A stretch of DNA of 64,000 nt from Prochlorococcus sp. AG-363-C20 (GTDB taxonomy: Bacteria > Cyanobacteriota > Cyanobacteriia > PCC-6307 > Cyanobiaceae), in assembly GCA_003280295.1 (NCBI GenBank), contig QCFI01000003.1, forward strand, positions 51,299 through 115,298, read 5' to 3'. The notes beneath the pieces were generated by a model. The model worked only from the letters and a program-made list of their open reading frames with translations, made no database searches and was not told the DNA's origin. This document shows positions 20,098-30,670 of this stretch, one piece after another (position 1 is the first letter of the stretch; every line of letters starts with the position of its first letter). Position numbers and translations under genes: made by a program.

Positions 20098-23000
20098 CTA
20101 ATATTTTTCTTCTTCAATATTTTTTTCAGTTTCAATAACTATTTTCTTAAGGAATTCAATTTGTGTCTTGCTAGCTGAATTCCACATTTTTCTATTTATT
20201 GCTTCTAACAATTTTTCTGAAATATCTCTAAGAACCCATGGATTGTTTTTGTATATGAATTCTCTTGTATCATCATTACGTAACCAGGTATCACAAATTT
20301 CAGAGTAACACCAGTTATTCACAACTCCCGTTGTTGCATCATAAGCAAATAAATAATCTATACTTGCACCCATTTCAAAGGCTCCTTTATAACCATGATT
20401 TTTCATTCCTTCTATCCAACGAGGATTTAACATCCGACTCCTCATGACTTTATCTATCTCTTTTTCTAAGCTATGAATACGTGGCCTTTCAATACGAGAA
20501 TGATCTCCAAATAATATATTTGGTTTCCTTCCAGATATAGTTTCTACTGCGGCTGACAATCCCCCATGAAATTGATAATAATCATCTGAATCAAGTATGT
20601 CATGTTCGCGATTGTCTTGATTATGCAAAACCACTTGAACATCACTTAGACAATTCTCAAGTCCTAACTTATCTTTTATGACATGATCGGAACTATTATA
20701 TCTCCACTGGCTCCATGATAGATAGGCATCAGACAAATCTGATCTTGATTCCCATAAACTAGAATCTATAATTGCTTGTAGACCTGCTCCATACGAACCC
20801 GGTGCAGATCCATAAACTCTACCCGCTTGATTACCTTCTTTAATAGAAGAAGCCAGGGGATTCATTTCTGATGGCTCATTAAGTGAACCAACTAACATTT
20901 GTGCTTTATTTACATAGTTTATAAGTTGAGGAAATGAATCTCTAAAGAGTCCTGATATTCTTAGAAAAACATCAACTCTTGGTCTTCCCAAGATGCTAAG
21001 CGGTATTACTTCGATATCTACAACTCTTCTTGTTGGCCCATCCCATATAGGTTTAACCCCTATCAAAGCAAACAGTTGGCATATTTCCTCTCCTGCATTT
21101 CTCATGGTTGCCGTACCCCAGACTGAAATTGCTAGCTTTTTAAGATGTTCACCATTTTCCATAAGATATAAATCTAATAAATTATTTGCTGCTCTCTTTC
21201 CTAAATCCCAAGCAGCCTCTGTTGGTAACCCCCTAAGGTCAAGACTATAAAAATTTCTACCTGTAGGTAATACTTCTCTTCGACCTCTCGTAGGTGATCC
21301 CGATGGTCCACTCTTTACTCTAGTACCAGATATAGCCTTTATAAAACTAGTTTTTTCGTTGTATGCACTTTTACATAAATTAGGCCATAAAATATTTATA
21401 ATATGATTAAATAAATGATTATCATTTTTATGTATTTTTTGCTTTATTGATTTTATTAGATATTTTGCTGACAAGGAATTTTCAGGGTTAACTATAAATT
21501 CAAGTAGGTATTTTGCTTGGCTGTCAAACCATGCAATTAGATGTCCGTTAATATAAAATTTTTCATTTGTTAAAGACTCAATCCTCAATTGATCATTTTT
21601 GGAAATTAAACTACCTTCATCTGTTATCCATGGATCAATTTCGAATCCTAATTCTTGTGCAATCCACTGTGTTATTCCAATATATTCTCCTGATGGCGCT
21701 TTAACAATTAAAAATAAGAGTTCTATCAGATTTTTTTTATGAGGTTTTATTCCTAATACATGTAAGCCAATTCTTATCTGAGATTCTTTAATTTCACATA
21801 TATAAGATCCAACAGCATCAAATAGATTGAGACGCTCATTTTTGTTTAATGTTTGTATGTTGTCAAACTTTCTCAAACCGGGCCAGTTATTCATTTCTAG
21901 TAATTTAATTATCTTTTCTTCAATTATTGATGTCCTTTCTCCAGATAAAATTGTAGATTCATAATATTCATCCATTAAATCCTCTATTTTTAAAAGGTCA
22001 CCATGAAGTCCAGCTAAACCTAATGGAGGTGTTAAGTGATCTATTATCACTGCTTGAGAGCGTCTTTTCGCTTGTGATCCCTCACCTGGGTCATTAACTA
22101 TAAAAGGGTAAATATTTGGTAGATGCGCTATTGCTATATGTGGATAACAATTATTACTTAATCCTATTCCCTTACCAGGTAACCATTCCAAACTACCATG
22201 TTTACCTATATGTACTACTGCATTTGATTTATGTATATTAGAAATCCATAGATATTGTGCTAAATATCTATGTGGTGGTGGTAAATCTGGGGAATGTAGA
22301 TCTCTAAGTGATTCTTGATCATAACCTCTTGAAGGTTGAATTAGTATAGATATATTTCCATATTCAATCCCATATATGGGGAAGCCTTTTTCTTCTAGAT
22401 CTGTAGCATCTTCAGGGTATCCCCACCTTTTTACTATAGGTGATTTTGCTTTTTCAGGTAATTTATTCCACCATTTGGTATATACATTTAAGCTTAGATA
22501 GTCTAATGGATTATTATGATTAGTTTCTGGATTATTTGTCCTTTTCTTTAAAATCTCTTTAATCAGTTTATTTCCATTTTCAGGAATAATAGACTTACCA
22601 ACATCATGACCAGTTTCTTTTAACCATTTAAGTATCTCTATGGTACTTGATGGTGTGTCCAAACCTACACCATTTGCAATTCTGCCATTTCTAATAGGAT
22701 AATTAGCCAACACCAAGCTAACCTTTTTTTTATATGGTTTTTTATGTTGTAATTCAATCCAATTTTTAACATGTTTGGCAACCCACTCTATATTTTCAGG
22801 CTCTGGATCTAAGGAGTGAATATATGTTGATAATGAGCTATGAGACTGCTTTACTGTTCTAAAAGCACAAGGTCTCGTAGTTATTCTTCCATCTAATTCT
22901 GGAAGTACTATTTGCATTGATAAGTCTAAAGGGGAAAGGCCTCGTTTACTATTAAGCCAATTTTCTTTATTTTTAGTGCTCGTTAAAAGTTGAAAAACAG

Positions 23001-23841
23001 GAATATTTAATTTATCCCACATATTAATTTCAGAATATGAATTACTATGTTCTACTGAAGAAAAAGAAGTAGTAGTTACTATAGCTTTGATTTTTTCAGA
23101 TTGAAAAATACTACACACATTTCTTTTTACATATGGATCTCTTAAACTTGATACCCAAAGTGTTCTTGGGACCAATCCAAGAGCTCTAAATTTTTTTACT
23201 ATTGCATTGGCTAGGCTTAAATCACCTGATAGAAATAGTGCTCTATATAATATTATCCCTACTTTTGGTCCCTTTTCATCCTTCCAATCCCAAACATACG
23301 GATCATTATATTTAGTTATTTCATAGTCATAAAGACTAAAGTTCTGATGGCTAATAATATTTTGACAAATAGATAGAACTTTGGACATATTTCTAACTCC
23401 TCCAATTTTCAATAAGTTTGAAATTCTTTCCGTTGTTTTTATTTCGGTGCTGCTTATTGAATGCAACTCAATTTCATGCTCTTTTGTACCTGACAAGATT
23501 ATTATTGATCGATTTGAATTAGCTTGTTGCCATAATTGAAGTTGTTCTAATCCATATGACCAATGAGCTCTCCCTCCAAGTAAACGAACAATTATCAAAT
23601 CAGAGCATTGCGCTGTATTAGATAGATAATGATCTACTTGCGATGGGTGTTCTATTGAAGACAGTAGTAATGCTCGTATTTTCCCAGTCCAATGCTTGTG
23701 TTCAGGGAGAGCCAAAGCAGAAGCAAGCGTTGCAATGTCTGAGTTGACACTGGTAAGAAAGAGTACTGGAGCTTTTGGCTGCTCAATTAGGGTTACTTCC
23801 TCTTCTGAACCATCTCCAGGTAGGGCTACTAAACGATGCAT
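20098..23841 (-). CDS. cobN: Cobaltochelatase subunit CobN
   Basis: The large subunit of the aerobic-type cobaltochelatase inserts Co2+ into hydrogenobyrinate a,c-diamide for cobalamin synthesis. At 1247 residues it has the CobN/BchH length. Typical stretches are VVHIGKHGSLEWLPGKG (mid-protein), PGEGSQAKRRSQAVIIDHL, SGPSGSPTRGR and the C-terminal GRKPNILFGDHS. A magnesium chelatase H subunit is the alternative, but the LHGDLLKIEDLMDEYYE and P-rich parts fit CobN. metH (B12-dependent) and cobU lie in the same window. It is divergent from ilvE. Confidence 0.9.
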   Translation of the reverse strand: MHRLVALPGDGSEEEVTLIEQPKAPVLFLTSVNSDIATLASALALPEHKHWTGKIRALLLSSIEHPSQVDHYLSNTAQCSDLIIVRLLGGRAHWSYGLEQLQLWQQANSNRSIIILSGTKEHEIELHSISSTEIKTTERISNLLKIGGVRNMSKVLSICQNIISHQNFSLYDYEITKYNDPYVWDWKDEKGPKVGIILYRALFLSGDLSLANAIVKKFRALGLVPRTLWVSSLRDPYVKRNVCSIFQSEKIKAIVTTTSFSSVEHSNSYSEINMWDKLNIPVFQLLTSTKNKENWLNSKRGLSPLDLSMQIVLPELDGRITTRPCAFRTVKQSHSSLSTYIHSLDPEPENIEWVAKHVKNWIELQHKKPYKKKVSLVLANYPIRNGRIANGVGLDTPSSTIEILKWLKETGHDVGKSIIPENGNKLIKEILKKRTNNPETNHNNPLDYLSLNVYTKWWNKLPEKAKSPIVKRWGYPEDATDLEEKGFPIYGIEYGNISILIQPSRGYDQESLRDLHSPDLPPPHRYLAQYLWISNIHKSNAVVHIGKHGSLEWLPGKGIGLSNNCYPHIAIAHLPNIYPFIVNDPGEGSQAKRRSQAVIIDHLTPPLGLAGLHGDLLKIEDLMDEYYESTILSGERTSIIEEKIIKLLEMNNWPGLRKFDNIQTLNKNERLNLFDAVGSYICEIKESQIRIGLHVLGIKPHKKNLIELLFLIVKAPSGEYIGITQWIAQELGFEIDPWITDEGSLISKNDQLRIESLTNEKFYINGHLIAWFDSQAKYLLEFIVNPENSLSAKYLIKSIKQKIHKNDNHLFNHIINILWPNLCKSAYNEKTSFIKAISGTRVKSGPSGSPTRGRREVLPTGRNFYSLDLRGLPTEAAWDLGKRAANNLLDLYLMENGEHLKKLAISVWGTATMRNAGEEICQLFALIGVKPIWDGPTRRVVDIEVIPLSILGRPRVDVFLRISGLFRDSFPQLINYVNKAQMLVGSLNEPSEMNPLASSIKEGNQAGRVYGSAPGSYGAGLQAIIDSSLWESRSDLSDAYLSWSQWRYNSSDHVIKDKLGLENCLSDVQVVLHNQDNREHDILDSDDYYQFHGGLSAAVETISGRKPNILFGDHSRIERPRIHSLEKEIDKVMRSRMLNPRWIEGMKNHGYKGAFEMGASIDYLFAYDATTGVVNNWCYSEICDTWLRNDDTREFIYKNNPWVLRDISEKLLEAINRKMWNSASKTQIEFLKKIVIETEKNIEEEKY

Positions 23842-23914
23842 TCATACATTCTCCAGCGTTAGTTTTATAAAGCAGTAGATAGTGAGAAGATTATTGATAT
23901 CTACCAACTCTAAA

Positions 23915-24826
23915 ATGCATCAGTTCTTGCCCTACGCCTGGTTTAGGGGTGAATGTGTGCCATTTGAAGAAGCAAACGTCTCTATTGCTACTCATGCTCT
24001 TCATTACGGCACAGGGGCTTTTGGAGGAATGCGAGCAATTCCTAATCCTGAAGATAAAACTGAAATACTACTTTTCCGAGCTGATCGTCACGCTAGGCGA
24101 TTAAGCCAAAGTGCAAAATTTCTGTTGACTGATCTTAAAGAAGAGATGATTCTCAATGCACTTGAATTGATGTTAAAGGCTAACCAACCTATCAAGCCTA
24201 TATACCTAAGGCCATTTGTTTACACTAGTGACCTAGGTATAGCGCCAAGATTACATAATATTGAATCAGATTTTCTTATTTATGGAATAGAATTAGGTGA
24301 TTACCTTCCTCCAAAGGGTGTAAGTTGTAGGTTTAGTAGTTGGACAAGGCAAGAAGATCGTTCATTACCACTAAGAGGAAAGATCACTGGTGCTTATATC
24401 ACAAGCTCATTAGCAAAGTCAGAAGCTGTGTTAAGTGGATATGATGAAGCTTTATTATTAAACACGCAAGGAAAAGTTTGCGAAGCAACTGGAATGAATA
24501 TTTTTATTGTTAGAAATGGAAATCTAATAACACCAGGAGTCGATCAAGATATCCTAGAAGGCATAACGAGAACCAGTGTTATCGAAATAGCAAAAGACAA
24601 AGGGATTCCTGTAATTGAAAGACCCCTAGACAAAACCGAACTATTTATTGCTGATGAAGTCTTTCTAACAGGTACTGCGGCTAAAATTACACCTATAAGA
24701 CAAATAGAATCAACAACCCTTAATCCCATTAGGCCAATAATGGAAAATCTAAGAGATTGTTTAACAGATATTACTGAAGGAAAGAATCAAGAGTATAAAC
24801 ATTGGATTACACGTATAAAATTATAG
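23915..24826 (+). CDS. ilvE: Branched-chain amino acid aminotransferase
   Basis: This PLP enzyme does the last step of valine, leucine and isoleucine synthesis. Motifs: [20 protein letters not shown] near the start, the PLP lysine in [30 protein letters not shown] and [15 protein letters not shown]. The in-frame GTG at 23882 would add 11 residues. I prefer the ATG at 23915 because the protein then begins [10 protein letters not shown], like its marine relatives. metH follows after 40 bp on the same strand. Confidence 0.94.
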   Translation: MHQFLPYAWFRGECVPFEEANVSIATHALHYGTGAFGGMRAIPNPEDKTEILLFRADRHARRLSQSAKFLLTDLKEEMILNALELMLKANQPIKPIYLRPFVYTSDLGIAPRLHNIESDFLIYGIELGDYLPPKGVSCRFSSWTRQEDRSLPLRGKITGAYITSSLAKSEAVLSGYDEALLLNTQGKVCEATGMNIFIVRNGNLITPGVDQDILEGITRTSVIEIAKDKGIPVIERPLDKTELFIADEVFLTGTAAKITPIRQIESTTLNPIRPIMENLRDCLTDITEGKNQEYKHWITRIKL

Positions 24827-24866
24827 GTATATCTTCATTGATACAAACTATGTAATCTTAGTTATT

Positions 24867-27800
24867 ATGAGTAGATTTAACAACCTTAAATTAAAAAATG
24901 GACGTAAATCATCAAAGCTAGAAGGGTCAGATTTCCTTAAAAGACTATATGATAAGGAAAAACCTGTAATAGTTTTCGATGGGGCTACTGGAACTTCACT
25001 TCAAAATCTTGGTTTAACAGAAAAGGACTTTGGTGGAATTGAATATGAAGGTTGTAATGAATATCTTGTTATTAGTTCACCGGATTCAGTTTGCAAAGTC
25101 CACAAACAATTTCTAGAAGCGGGCGCAGATGTAATAGAAACAAATACATTTGGTGCCACTTCTATAGTACTAGAAGAATATGGCCTAGAGAAGCAAACAT
25201 TCAATATAAATAAAACTGCCGCAAACATAGCTAAATCTATTGCAGAGTCCTACAGCAAAAAAGGCAAAAGAAGATTTGTAGCTGGATCAATTGGTCCAAC
25301 AACAAAACTTCCTAGTCTTGGACATATTGAATTTGATGAACTTACAAAAGCCTATCAAATTCAAGTAGAGGCATTGCTAGAAGGTGAAGTTGACTTATTT
25401 ATAATCGAGACTTGTCAAGATGTCTTGCAAATTAAAGCCGTACTTATTGCAATAGAAAAAGTATTTAAAAAACATTCAAAAAGAATTCCAATAATGGTTT
25501 CTGTAACAATAGAAACAACAGGAACTATGTTAGTAGGAACAGATATTTCTTCTGTTATAACAATATTAGAACCATTTAATATAGATATTTTGGGATTAAA
25601 TTGTGCAACAGGGCCCGAACAAATGAAGGAACATATAAAGCACTTATCAGAATATGCTCCTTTTGAAATTAGTTGTATTCCTAATGCAGGTCTACCTGAA
25701 AACAGAAGTGGAGTTGCTCACTATCGCCTAAAGCCCTTAGAACTAAAAATGCAATTGATGAATTTTATATTAGACTATGGTGTACGCATTATAGGGGGAT
25801 GTTGTGGAACAACACCAGAACATATCAAAGAATTAGTAGAATTATCGGAAACAATTAAAAATGAGAAAACATTATCTGAAATAAATCAAAGAAAAGAAAT
25901 TAATTATTTACCATCTGCAGCATCATTATACTCATCAACTCCATATTATCAAGATAACTCTTTTCTTATAATAGGAGAAAGAGTAAATGCTAGTGGTTCA
26001 AAAAAAGTTAGAGATTTACTTAATAAAGAAGATTGGGATGGTTTAGTGTCTATTGCAAGAGAACAAGTAAATGAAAATGCTCATATACTTGATGTAAATG
26101 TCGATTATGTAGGTAGAGACGGTGTATCAGATATGAGGGAATTAGCTTCGAGACTTGTCAAAAATATAACCTTACCTTTAATGCTTGATTCGACTGAATA
26201 TAAAAAAATGGAAAGTGGTTTAAAAGTTGCAGGAGGAAAATGTATACTTAATTCCACCAACTATGAAGACGGCGAGTCAAGATTTTATAAAGTTCTTGAA
26301 TTAGCGAAAAGATATGGTAGTGGAATAGTAATAGGTACAATTGACGAAGAAGGAATGGCTAGAACAGCCAAGAAAAAGTTTACCATTGCAAGAAGGGCAT
26401 ACAATGATGCTATAAATTATGGCATTTCACCCTGTGAGATATTTTATGATCCATTAGCATTACCTATTTCTACAGGAATAGAAGAGGACAGAAGGAATGC
26501 AATTGAAACAATTAAATCAATCAAACTTATTACTAATGAATTTCCTGATGTACATATTATTCTCGGAGTCTCTAATATAAGTTTTGGATTATCACCAGCA
26601 GCTAGGGTTACATTAAACTCAGTATTTTTAGATCAATGTTATAAAGAAGGTTTAGACTCTGCAATTATTTCACCATCAAAAATTCTACCATTATCAAAAA
26701 TAGATAAATCACAAATAGAAATCTGCATTGATCTAATAAATGATAATAGAATTTTTAAAAATGGAGTATGTGTCTATGATCCCTTATCGAAATTAATTTC
26801 ATCTTTTGAAGGAGTAACTACAAAAGAAGCTCGCAGCACAAAAGATTTGAATAAACATCCACTTGAAGAGCGATTGAAAATTCACATCATTGATGGTGAA
26901 AAGCAAGGCCTAAATGAACACTTAGAACAAGCACTAAAAAAGTACGAGCCTCTTAAAATTATCAATGAATACTTGCTGGAGGGAATGAAGGTTGTAGGGG
27001 AACTTTTTGGTTCAGGTCAGATGCAACTACCTTTTGTATTACAATCAGCAGAGACAATGAAAGCAGCAGTTAATTTTCTTGAACCTTTCATAGAAGCTAA
27101 TGGAGGGAATAGGAAATCAAAAGGTAAATTTCTAATCGCAACAGTAAAAGGTGACGTACATGACATAGGAAAAAATTTGGTTGACATAATACTTACAAAT
27201 AATGGATATGAAGTAATAAACTTAGGAATTAAGCAAGATGTCTCGTCTATTATTAAGGAACAAAAGATCCATGAAGCTGATTGCATCGCTATGAGTGGAC
27301 TTTTAGTAAAGTCTACAGCCTTTATGAAAGAAAATTTAGAAGCTTTTAATAGAGAAAGTATAAACGTACCTGTTATCCTAGGAGGAGCAGCATTGACACC
27401 TAAATTTGTAAATAATGACTGTAGTTCAGTCTATAAAGGTAAGGTCATTTACGGTAAAGACGCATTTACAGATTTGCGATTCATGGATGAATATATTAAA
27501 GCAAAGTCAAAGGGAATGTGGGATAATAAAAAAGGATTCCTTACCGAAATTCCAGAAGGTATTATAATTGCAAATAATTATACTAAAAATAGTAAGCCTA
27601 AATCAGAATTCCTAAGCAAAAAGAAAACTATCAAAGAGGATATAACTAACAGATCAACAAAGATTTTAGAAGAAACTGCTATATTGCCACCTTTTATAGG
27701 TTCAAAAATTCTTAGAACAAATGATTTAAATATAGATCAATTAATTTATTATTTAGACAAAAATGCACTATACGCTGGTCAGTGGCAATTAAAAAGGAAC

Positions 27801-28481
27801 AAGAAACAATCCAAAGAAGAATATAACAAATTTCTTATTGAGAAAGCTGAACCAATATTAGAAAAGTGGATTAAATTGATAAAATCAGATAATTTAATAC
27901 AACCACAGGCAGTTTATGGTTATTTCCCTTGTTGTAGAAGTAACAATAAGCTATTAGTCTACGACAAAGACAATATAACGTTGTTAGGCAGTTTCGAATT
28001 TCCAAGACAGAAAGGTGGAAATAGGTACTGTATCTCAGATTATTTTAACGATTCAATTAATGATTTACCTTGTGATTATTTACCAATGCAAGCTGTAACT
28101 ATGGGGGCTAAAGCAAATTTATTTGCTCAGGAACTTTTTTCTTCAGATTCATATTCAGATTATCTATTCTTCCATGGATTGGCCGTTCAATTAGCAGAGG
28201 CTCTAGCAGAATATGTGCATGCTTTAATTAGAGTTGAATGTGGTTTTAAACACAAAGAGCCAAATGAAGTTAGTAAAATTCTTGCACAAAAATATAGAGG
28301 CTCACGTTTTTCCTTTGGTTATCCTGCATGCCCAAATGTATCAGACTCTAGAAAACAACTAAACTGGCTTAATGCTCAGGATATTGGTTTGTCTATAGAT
28401 GAGAGCGACCAACTGCAGCCAGAAGAGAGTACAACTGCAATCATCGCATTACATAGTCAGGCTAGGTACTTTAGTGTATAA
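24867..28481 (+). CDS. metH: Cobalamin-dependent methionine synthase
   Basis: It transfers a methyl group from 5-methyl-tetrahydrofolate to homocysteine by way of cobalamin. All four modules are visible in order. The homocysteine domain (~30-330) has zinc cysteines in [10 protein letters not shown] and [11 protein letters not shown]. The pterin domain (~365-620) has [14 protein letters not shown]. The B12 domain (~660-890) has [14 protein letters not shown], whose histidine ligates cobalt. The C-terminal activation domain (~930-1204) has YFPCCRSNN and [12 protein letters not shown]. The length of 1204 is normal. Use of this form rather than MetE makes the cell cobalamin-dependent. Confidence 0.97.
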   Translation: MSRFNNLKLKNGRKSSKLEGSDFLKRLYDKEKPVIVFDGATGTSLQNLGLTEKDFGGIEYEGCNEYLVISSPDSVCKVHKQFLEAGADVIETNTFGATSIVLEEYGLEKQTFNINKTAANIAKSIAESYSKKGKRRFVAGSIGPTTKLPSLGHIEFDELTKAYQIQVEALLEGEVDLFIIETCQDVLQIKAVLIAIEKVFKKHSKRIPIMVSVTIETTGTMLVGTDISSVITILEPFNIDILGLNCATGPEQMKEHIKHLSEYAPFEISCIPNAGLPENRSGVAHYRLKPLELKMQLMNFILDYGVRIIGGCCGTTPEHIKELVELSETIKNEKTLSEINQRKEINYLPSAASLYSSTPYYQDNSFLIIGERVNASGSKKVRDLLNKEDWDGLVSIAREQVNENAHILDVNVDYVGRDGVSDMRELASRLVKNITLPLMLDSTEYKKMESGLKVAGGKCILNSTNYEDGESRFYKVLELAKRYGSGIVIGTIDEEGMARTAKKKFTIARRAYNDAINYGISPCEIFYDPLALPISTGIEEDRRNAIETIKSIKLITNEFPDVHIILGVSNISFGLSPAARVTLNSVFLDQCYKEGLDSAIISPSKILPLSKIDKSQIEICIDLINDNRIFKNGVCVYDPLSKLISSFEGVTTKEARSTKDLNKHPLEERLKIHIIDGEKQGLNEHLEQALKKYEPLKIINEYLLEGMKVVGELFGSGQMQLPFVLQSAETMKAAVNFLEPFIEANGGNRKSKGKFLIATVKGDVHDIGKNLVDIILTNNGYEVINLGIKQDVSSIIKEQKIHEADCIAMSGLLVKSTAFMKENLEAFNRESINVPVILGGAALTPKFVNNDCSSVYKGKVIYGKDAFTDLRFMDEYIKAKSKGMWDNKKGFLTEIPEGIIIANNYTKNSKPKSEFLSKKKTIKEDITNRSTKILEETAILPPFIGSKILRTNDLNIDQLIYYLDKNALYAGQWQLKRNKKQSKEEYNKFLIEKAEPILEKWIKLIKSDNLIQPQAVYGYFPCCRSNNKLLVYDKDNITLLGSFEFPRQKGGNRYCISDYFNDSINDLPCDYLPMQAVTMGAKANLFAQELFSSDSYSDYLFFHGLAVQLAEALAEYVHALIRVECGFKHKEPNEVSKILAQKYRGSRFSFGYPACPNVSDSRKQLNWLNAQDIGLSIDESDQLQPEESTTAIIALHSQARYFSV

Positions 28482-28613
28482 TTGCTTACTTCTTGTAAAA
28501 TAAAATAGATCAGTACTAATTATTTAATTTTATTAAATGATTACATAATTAGCATCTAAATTAAACTAAAGCAAATCTGGTCTTGGATTCCTAGATATAC
28601 CAAAAGCAATTTA

Positions 28614-28862
28614 TTATTCCTTACAAAGTAACTCTAATGTTTCGATAACATTTTGTTGGAATTCGTCTAGGACATCAGAGTCGCTGAGATCGATCCCTTC
28701 TCCAGCAGCATTTTGTGTTAGTTCCTGAAAATGGAAAGCACCCTCTCCATTTGCAAGAAACTCGATAGCAGTACTTTCTCCGCTCTCACGAAAGGCATCG
28801 CATAGCGCGAGGAAAGCAGCGTCTTCAGTGAACTCCCAATCCATTGAGGAGATATTTCTCAT
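28614..28862 (-). CDS. Small conserved picocyanobacterial protein of unknown function
   Basis: The 82-residue acidic protein resembles a family found in marine Synechococcus and Prochlorococcus, with WEFTEDAAFLALCDAFRE and a GEGAFHFQEL centre. I know of no function. It has no membrane segment or cysteine motif. A purine-rich stretch complementary to 28874-28886 sits before the chosen ATG; the alternative ATG at 28844 (MDWEF) has no ribosome site but may match relatives better. Confidence 0.6.
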   Translation of the reverse strand: MRNISSMDWEFTEDAAFLALCDAFRESGESTAIEFLANGEGAFHFQELTQNAAGEGIDLSDSDVLDEFQQNVIETLELLCKE

Positions 28863-29349
28863 TGACGTTTAAACCCTTCCCCCCTGCATCCGTCAACCTT
28901 CTGTGGCCAGAATGTGCAATTTTTTTGCAACTTCAACAATGTATAAAGGCCCTAATTTTTGCCCTAATCGGTTCCCCTGAAAGGCTTTTCTAATTACAAG
29001 AACTATTATCAAAAAGTTTCAATACGAAAACCGTTTTAATATCAATACAATTCATCGATAGCTTTCCAGAGCCAAGTTTTTTATTAATAAAGCTAGAAGC
29101 TAGTTAAGTCGATGGAAATTCCCTGCTCCATTTGGTTCAAGGAAAAACTGCTGGCTTCTCATCCTGCTATTAGGAATTGAAAAATAAAGCTCATGGATCC
29201 AATTAAAAGAATTCCTTTCCGAGCCGTTTAAACGGCCATGAAGCCCCCTTGGCAGCCTTTCGTATGCCTTTTGACTGATCAATGCCCTAAGGCATCCTTG
29301 CATTCATTTAAAGCGGCTTTTGGTAGTTTCTAGCTGAAACAACTGATAG

Positions 29350-29381
29350 TCCCGAAAAAGCGGAAAGGAGTTTTCTCGGGA
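29350..29381. other. Hairpin TCCCGA/TCGGGA with A4/T4 extension
   Basis: TCCCGAAAAA at 29350-29359 can pair with TTTTCTCGGGA at 29371-29381, with one bulged C. It lies about 80 bp before the Ap4A phosphorylase-like gene, and no T-run follows. It may be a leader structure or the end of an upstream RNA. Confidence 0.4.
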
Positions 29382-29398
29382 TTTAAGAAACTTGATAG

Positions 29399-29427
29399 AA
29401 ATTCAAAATTCTCTGGATTTTGAATTT
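29399..29427 (+). terminator. Perfect 11-bp AT-rich hairpin followed by a short T-rich stretch
   Basis: The arm AAATTCAAAAT (29399-29409) and its exact complement ATTTTGAATTT (29417-29427) are separated by TCTCTGG. A T-rich tract continues to about 29430. It lies only 31 bp before the next gene start, so it would end an RNA coming from the spacer or act as a 5' leader element. The weak A:T stem lowers confidence in termination. Confidence 0.35.
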
Positions 29428-29458
29428 TTATATAAACTTAAAGTAAGAGTATTAACTT

Positions 29459-30328
29459 ATGGCAACTAAACTAGATAAATCAAATAAGGAATCGTTTTGG
29501 CAAGCAGCGCTGAAAAGAACTAAACAGGCTGTTAAGTCAGATTCATTGCAACCATTAGAGACAGAAATTATAAAAATCTATAATGATGATTTGCAAAATT
29601 TTGAAGTCAGAAAGCTAGTAGCCGAAAAACCTCCACATTTAATAAATGAGACTCATAGGAAAAACCCATTTCTTCCTCCAGACAAAGAATTAGAGATAGC
29701 AAATATCGGAAAAGATCATATTTTAATATTGAATAAATATCCAGTACAAGTAGGCCACATGTTACTTATAACAAAAGATTGGGCCCCTCAAAATGGATGG
29801 CTATCTATTAATGACTTTAGAGCTCTTGAAATTGTAAGTGAAGACACACAAGGTTTGTGGTTTTTTAATAGCTCATCTACTTCTGGAGCGAGTCAAGCAC
29901 ACAGACATCTACAACTACTTAGAAGAGATAGCAAAGAACAGGTTTGTCCAAGAGCTAAATGGTTTGACAATCAATTGACAAATAACGTACAAACAAAAGA
30001 CAATATATCTAAGGGCACTCATGTAATAGCTTTAGGTTCAAAATCATTCAACTCTAAATTTTTATACAAATCCTATCTAGACTGCTGCTTAAAAATGGAA
30101 GTTGGAACACCAAGTAATGATAAAATACCAAGAAAAGCATACAATCTTATTCTTTCAAAAGATTGGTTTATTATTGTTGTTAGGTCAAAGGAAAAGATAA
30201 AAGGCTTCAGCATAAATGCTCTTGGCTTTGCAGGTTATTTACTAGCGACTGAGGACTCTGATATAAGTTGGCTTGAGTGTAATGGACCTATATCTCTCCT
30301 GGAAGAAGTTGTACAACCAGTGAAGTAA
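29459..30328 (+). CDS. ATP adenylyltransferase / Ap4A phosphorylase-like protein
   Basis: Predicted to split diadenosine tetraphosphate with phosphate, or to make it in reverse. The fold belongs to the HIT/GalT superfamily: a first half with HILILNKYPVQVGHMLLITKDWAPQ (in pieces, ~89-113), then GASQAHRHLQLL (~143-154) carrying the catalytic H-x-H-x-Q. The C-terminal part has the IPRKAYNLILSKDWFII segment of the APA2 family. The length of 289 fits. There is no close upstream partner on its strand; the next gene is 340 bp away. Confidence 0.85.
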   Translation: MATKLDKSNKESFWQAALKRTKQAVKSDSLQPLETEIIKIYNDDLQNFEVRKLVAEKPPHLINETHRKNPFLPPDKELEIANIGKDHILILNKYPVQVGHMLLITKDWAPQNGWLSINDFRALEIVSEDTQGLWFFNSSSTSGASQAHRHLQLLRRDSKEQVCPRAKWFDNQLTNNVQTKDNISKGTHVIALGSKSFNSKFLYKSYLDCCLKMEVGTPSNDKIPRKAYNLILSKDWFIIVVRSKEKIKGFSINALGFAGYLLATEDSDISWLECNGPISLLEEVVQPVK

Positions 30329-30670
30329 TAAAGTAGATTCTATAAGTATAATAATAGGAAAGTAAGTTATATGATAAATACACATAATTTTTTTCTTTAA
30401 TGATTTTCAGATATCATTTTAATTATATAGCTTTATGTATTCAGCAAAAAACTTCATGCTCATTATTTTTGTTCATGAGTTATTATGACATTCATGGACT
30501 TCGTTACTACTAGCCATTAAAAACTTAGATAAGTTTAGATCCAATATTAAAAAGATGATAACAATTATTAAAAATTGAGCATTAACAAATGTTTGTTTAT
30601 AAATTACTATAAGATTATAGAATCCTTGTGCTTGGCACTTATGCTAATCCTATAGGGGAAGAGGTTTTCA
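30329..30670. other. AT-rich spacer, no feature recognised
   Basis: This 342-bp stretch is very AT-rich. I see no reading frame of note, no tRNA and no strong hairpin. It must carry the promoter of the RHH/J-domain gene, but no clear -35/-10 pair can be chosen. Its last part has a good ribosome site (AGGGGAAGAGG at 30654-30664), six bases before the GTG start of that gene. Confidence 0.5.

Larger units (their letters stand above)
28863..29458. other. Gene-poor, comparatively GC-rich spacer with many short hairpins; possible structured RNA
   Basis: About 600 bp without a convincing gene. It contains a 14-bp perfect palindrome (GCCGTTTAAACGGC, 29223-29236), a 5-bp stem hairpin with loop CTAA at 29282-29295, the repeated octamer GCCCTAAT at 28949 and 28961 with GCCCTAA again at 29284, and two hairpins before the next gene. 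Its base composition is visibly richer in GC than nearby intergenic DNA. I recognise no tRNA, tmRNA, 6S or SRP RNA. A 67-codon open frame on the minus strand (29100-29303) is not supported as a gene. Confidence 0.4.

Noticed and set aside
23882..23914. GTG start for ilvE
   Set aside because: It adds 11 residues with no family similarity; ATG at 23915 gives the conserved N-terminus.
29100..29303. 67-codon open frame on the minus strand in the 28.9-29.4 kb spacer
   Set aside because: No recognisable domain, no ribosome site, and it runs through palindromic sequence better explained as RNA structure or non-coding DNA.
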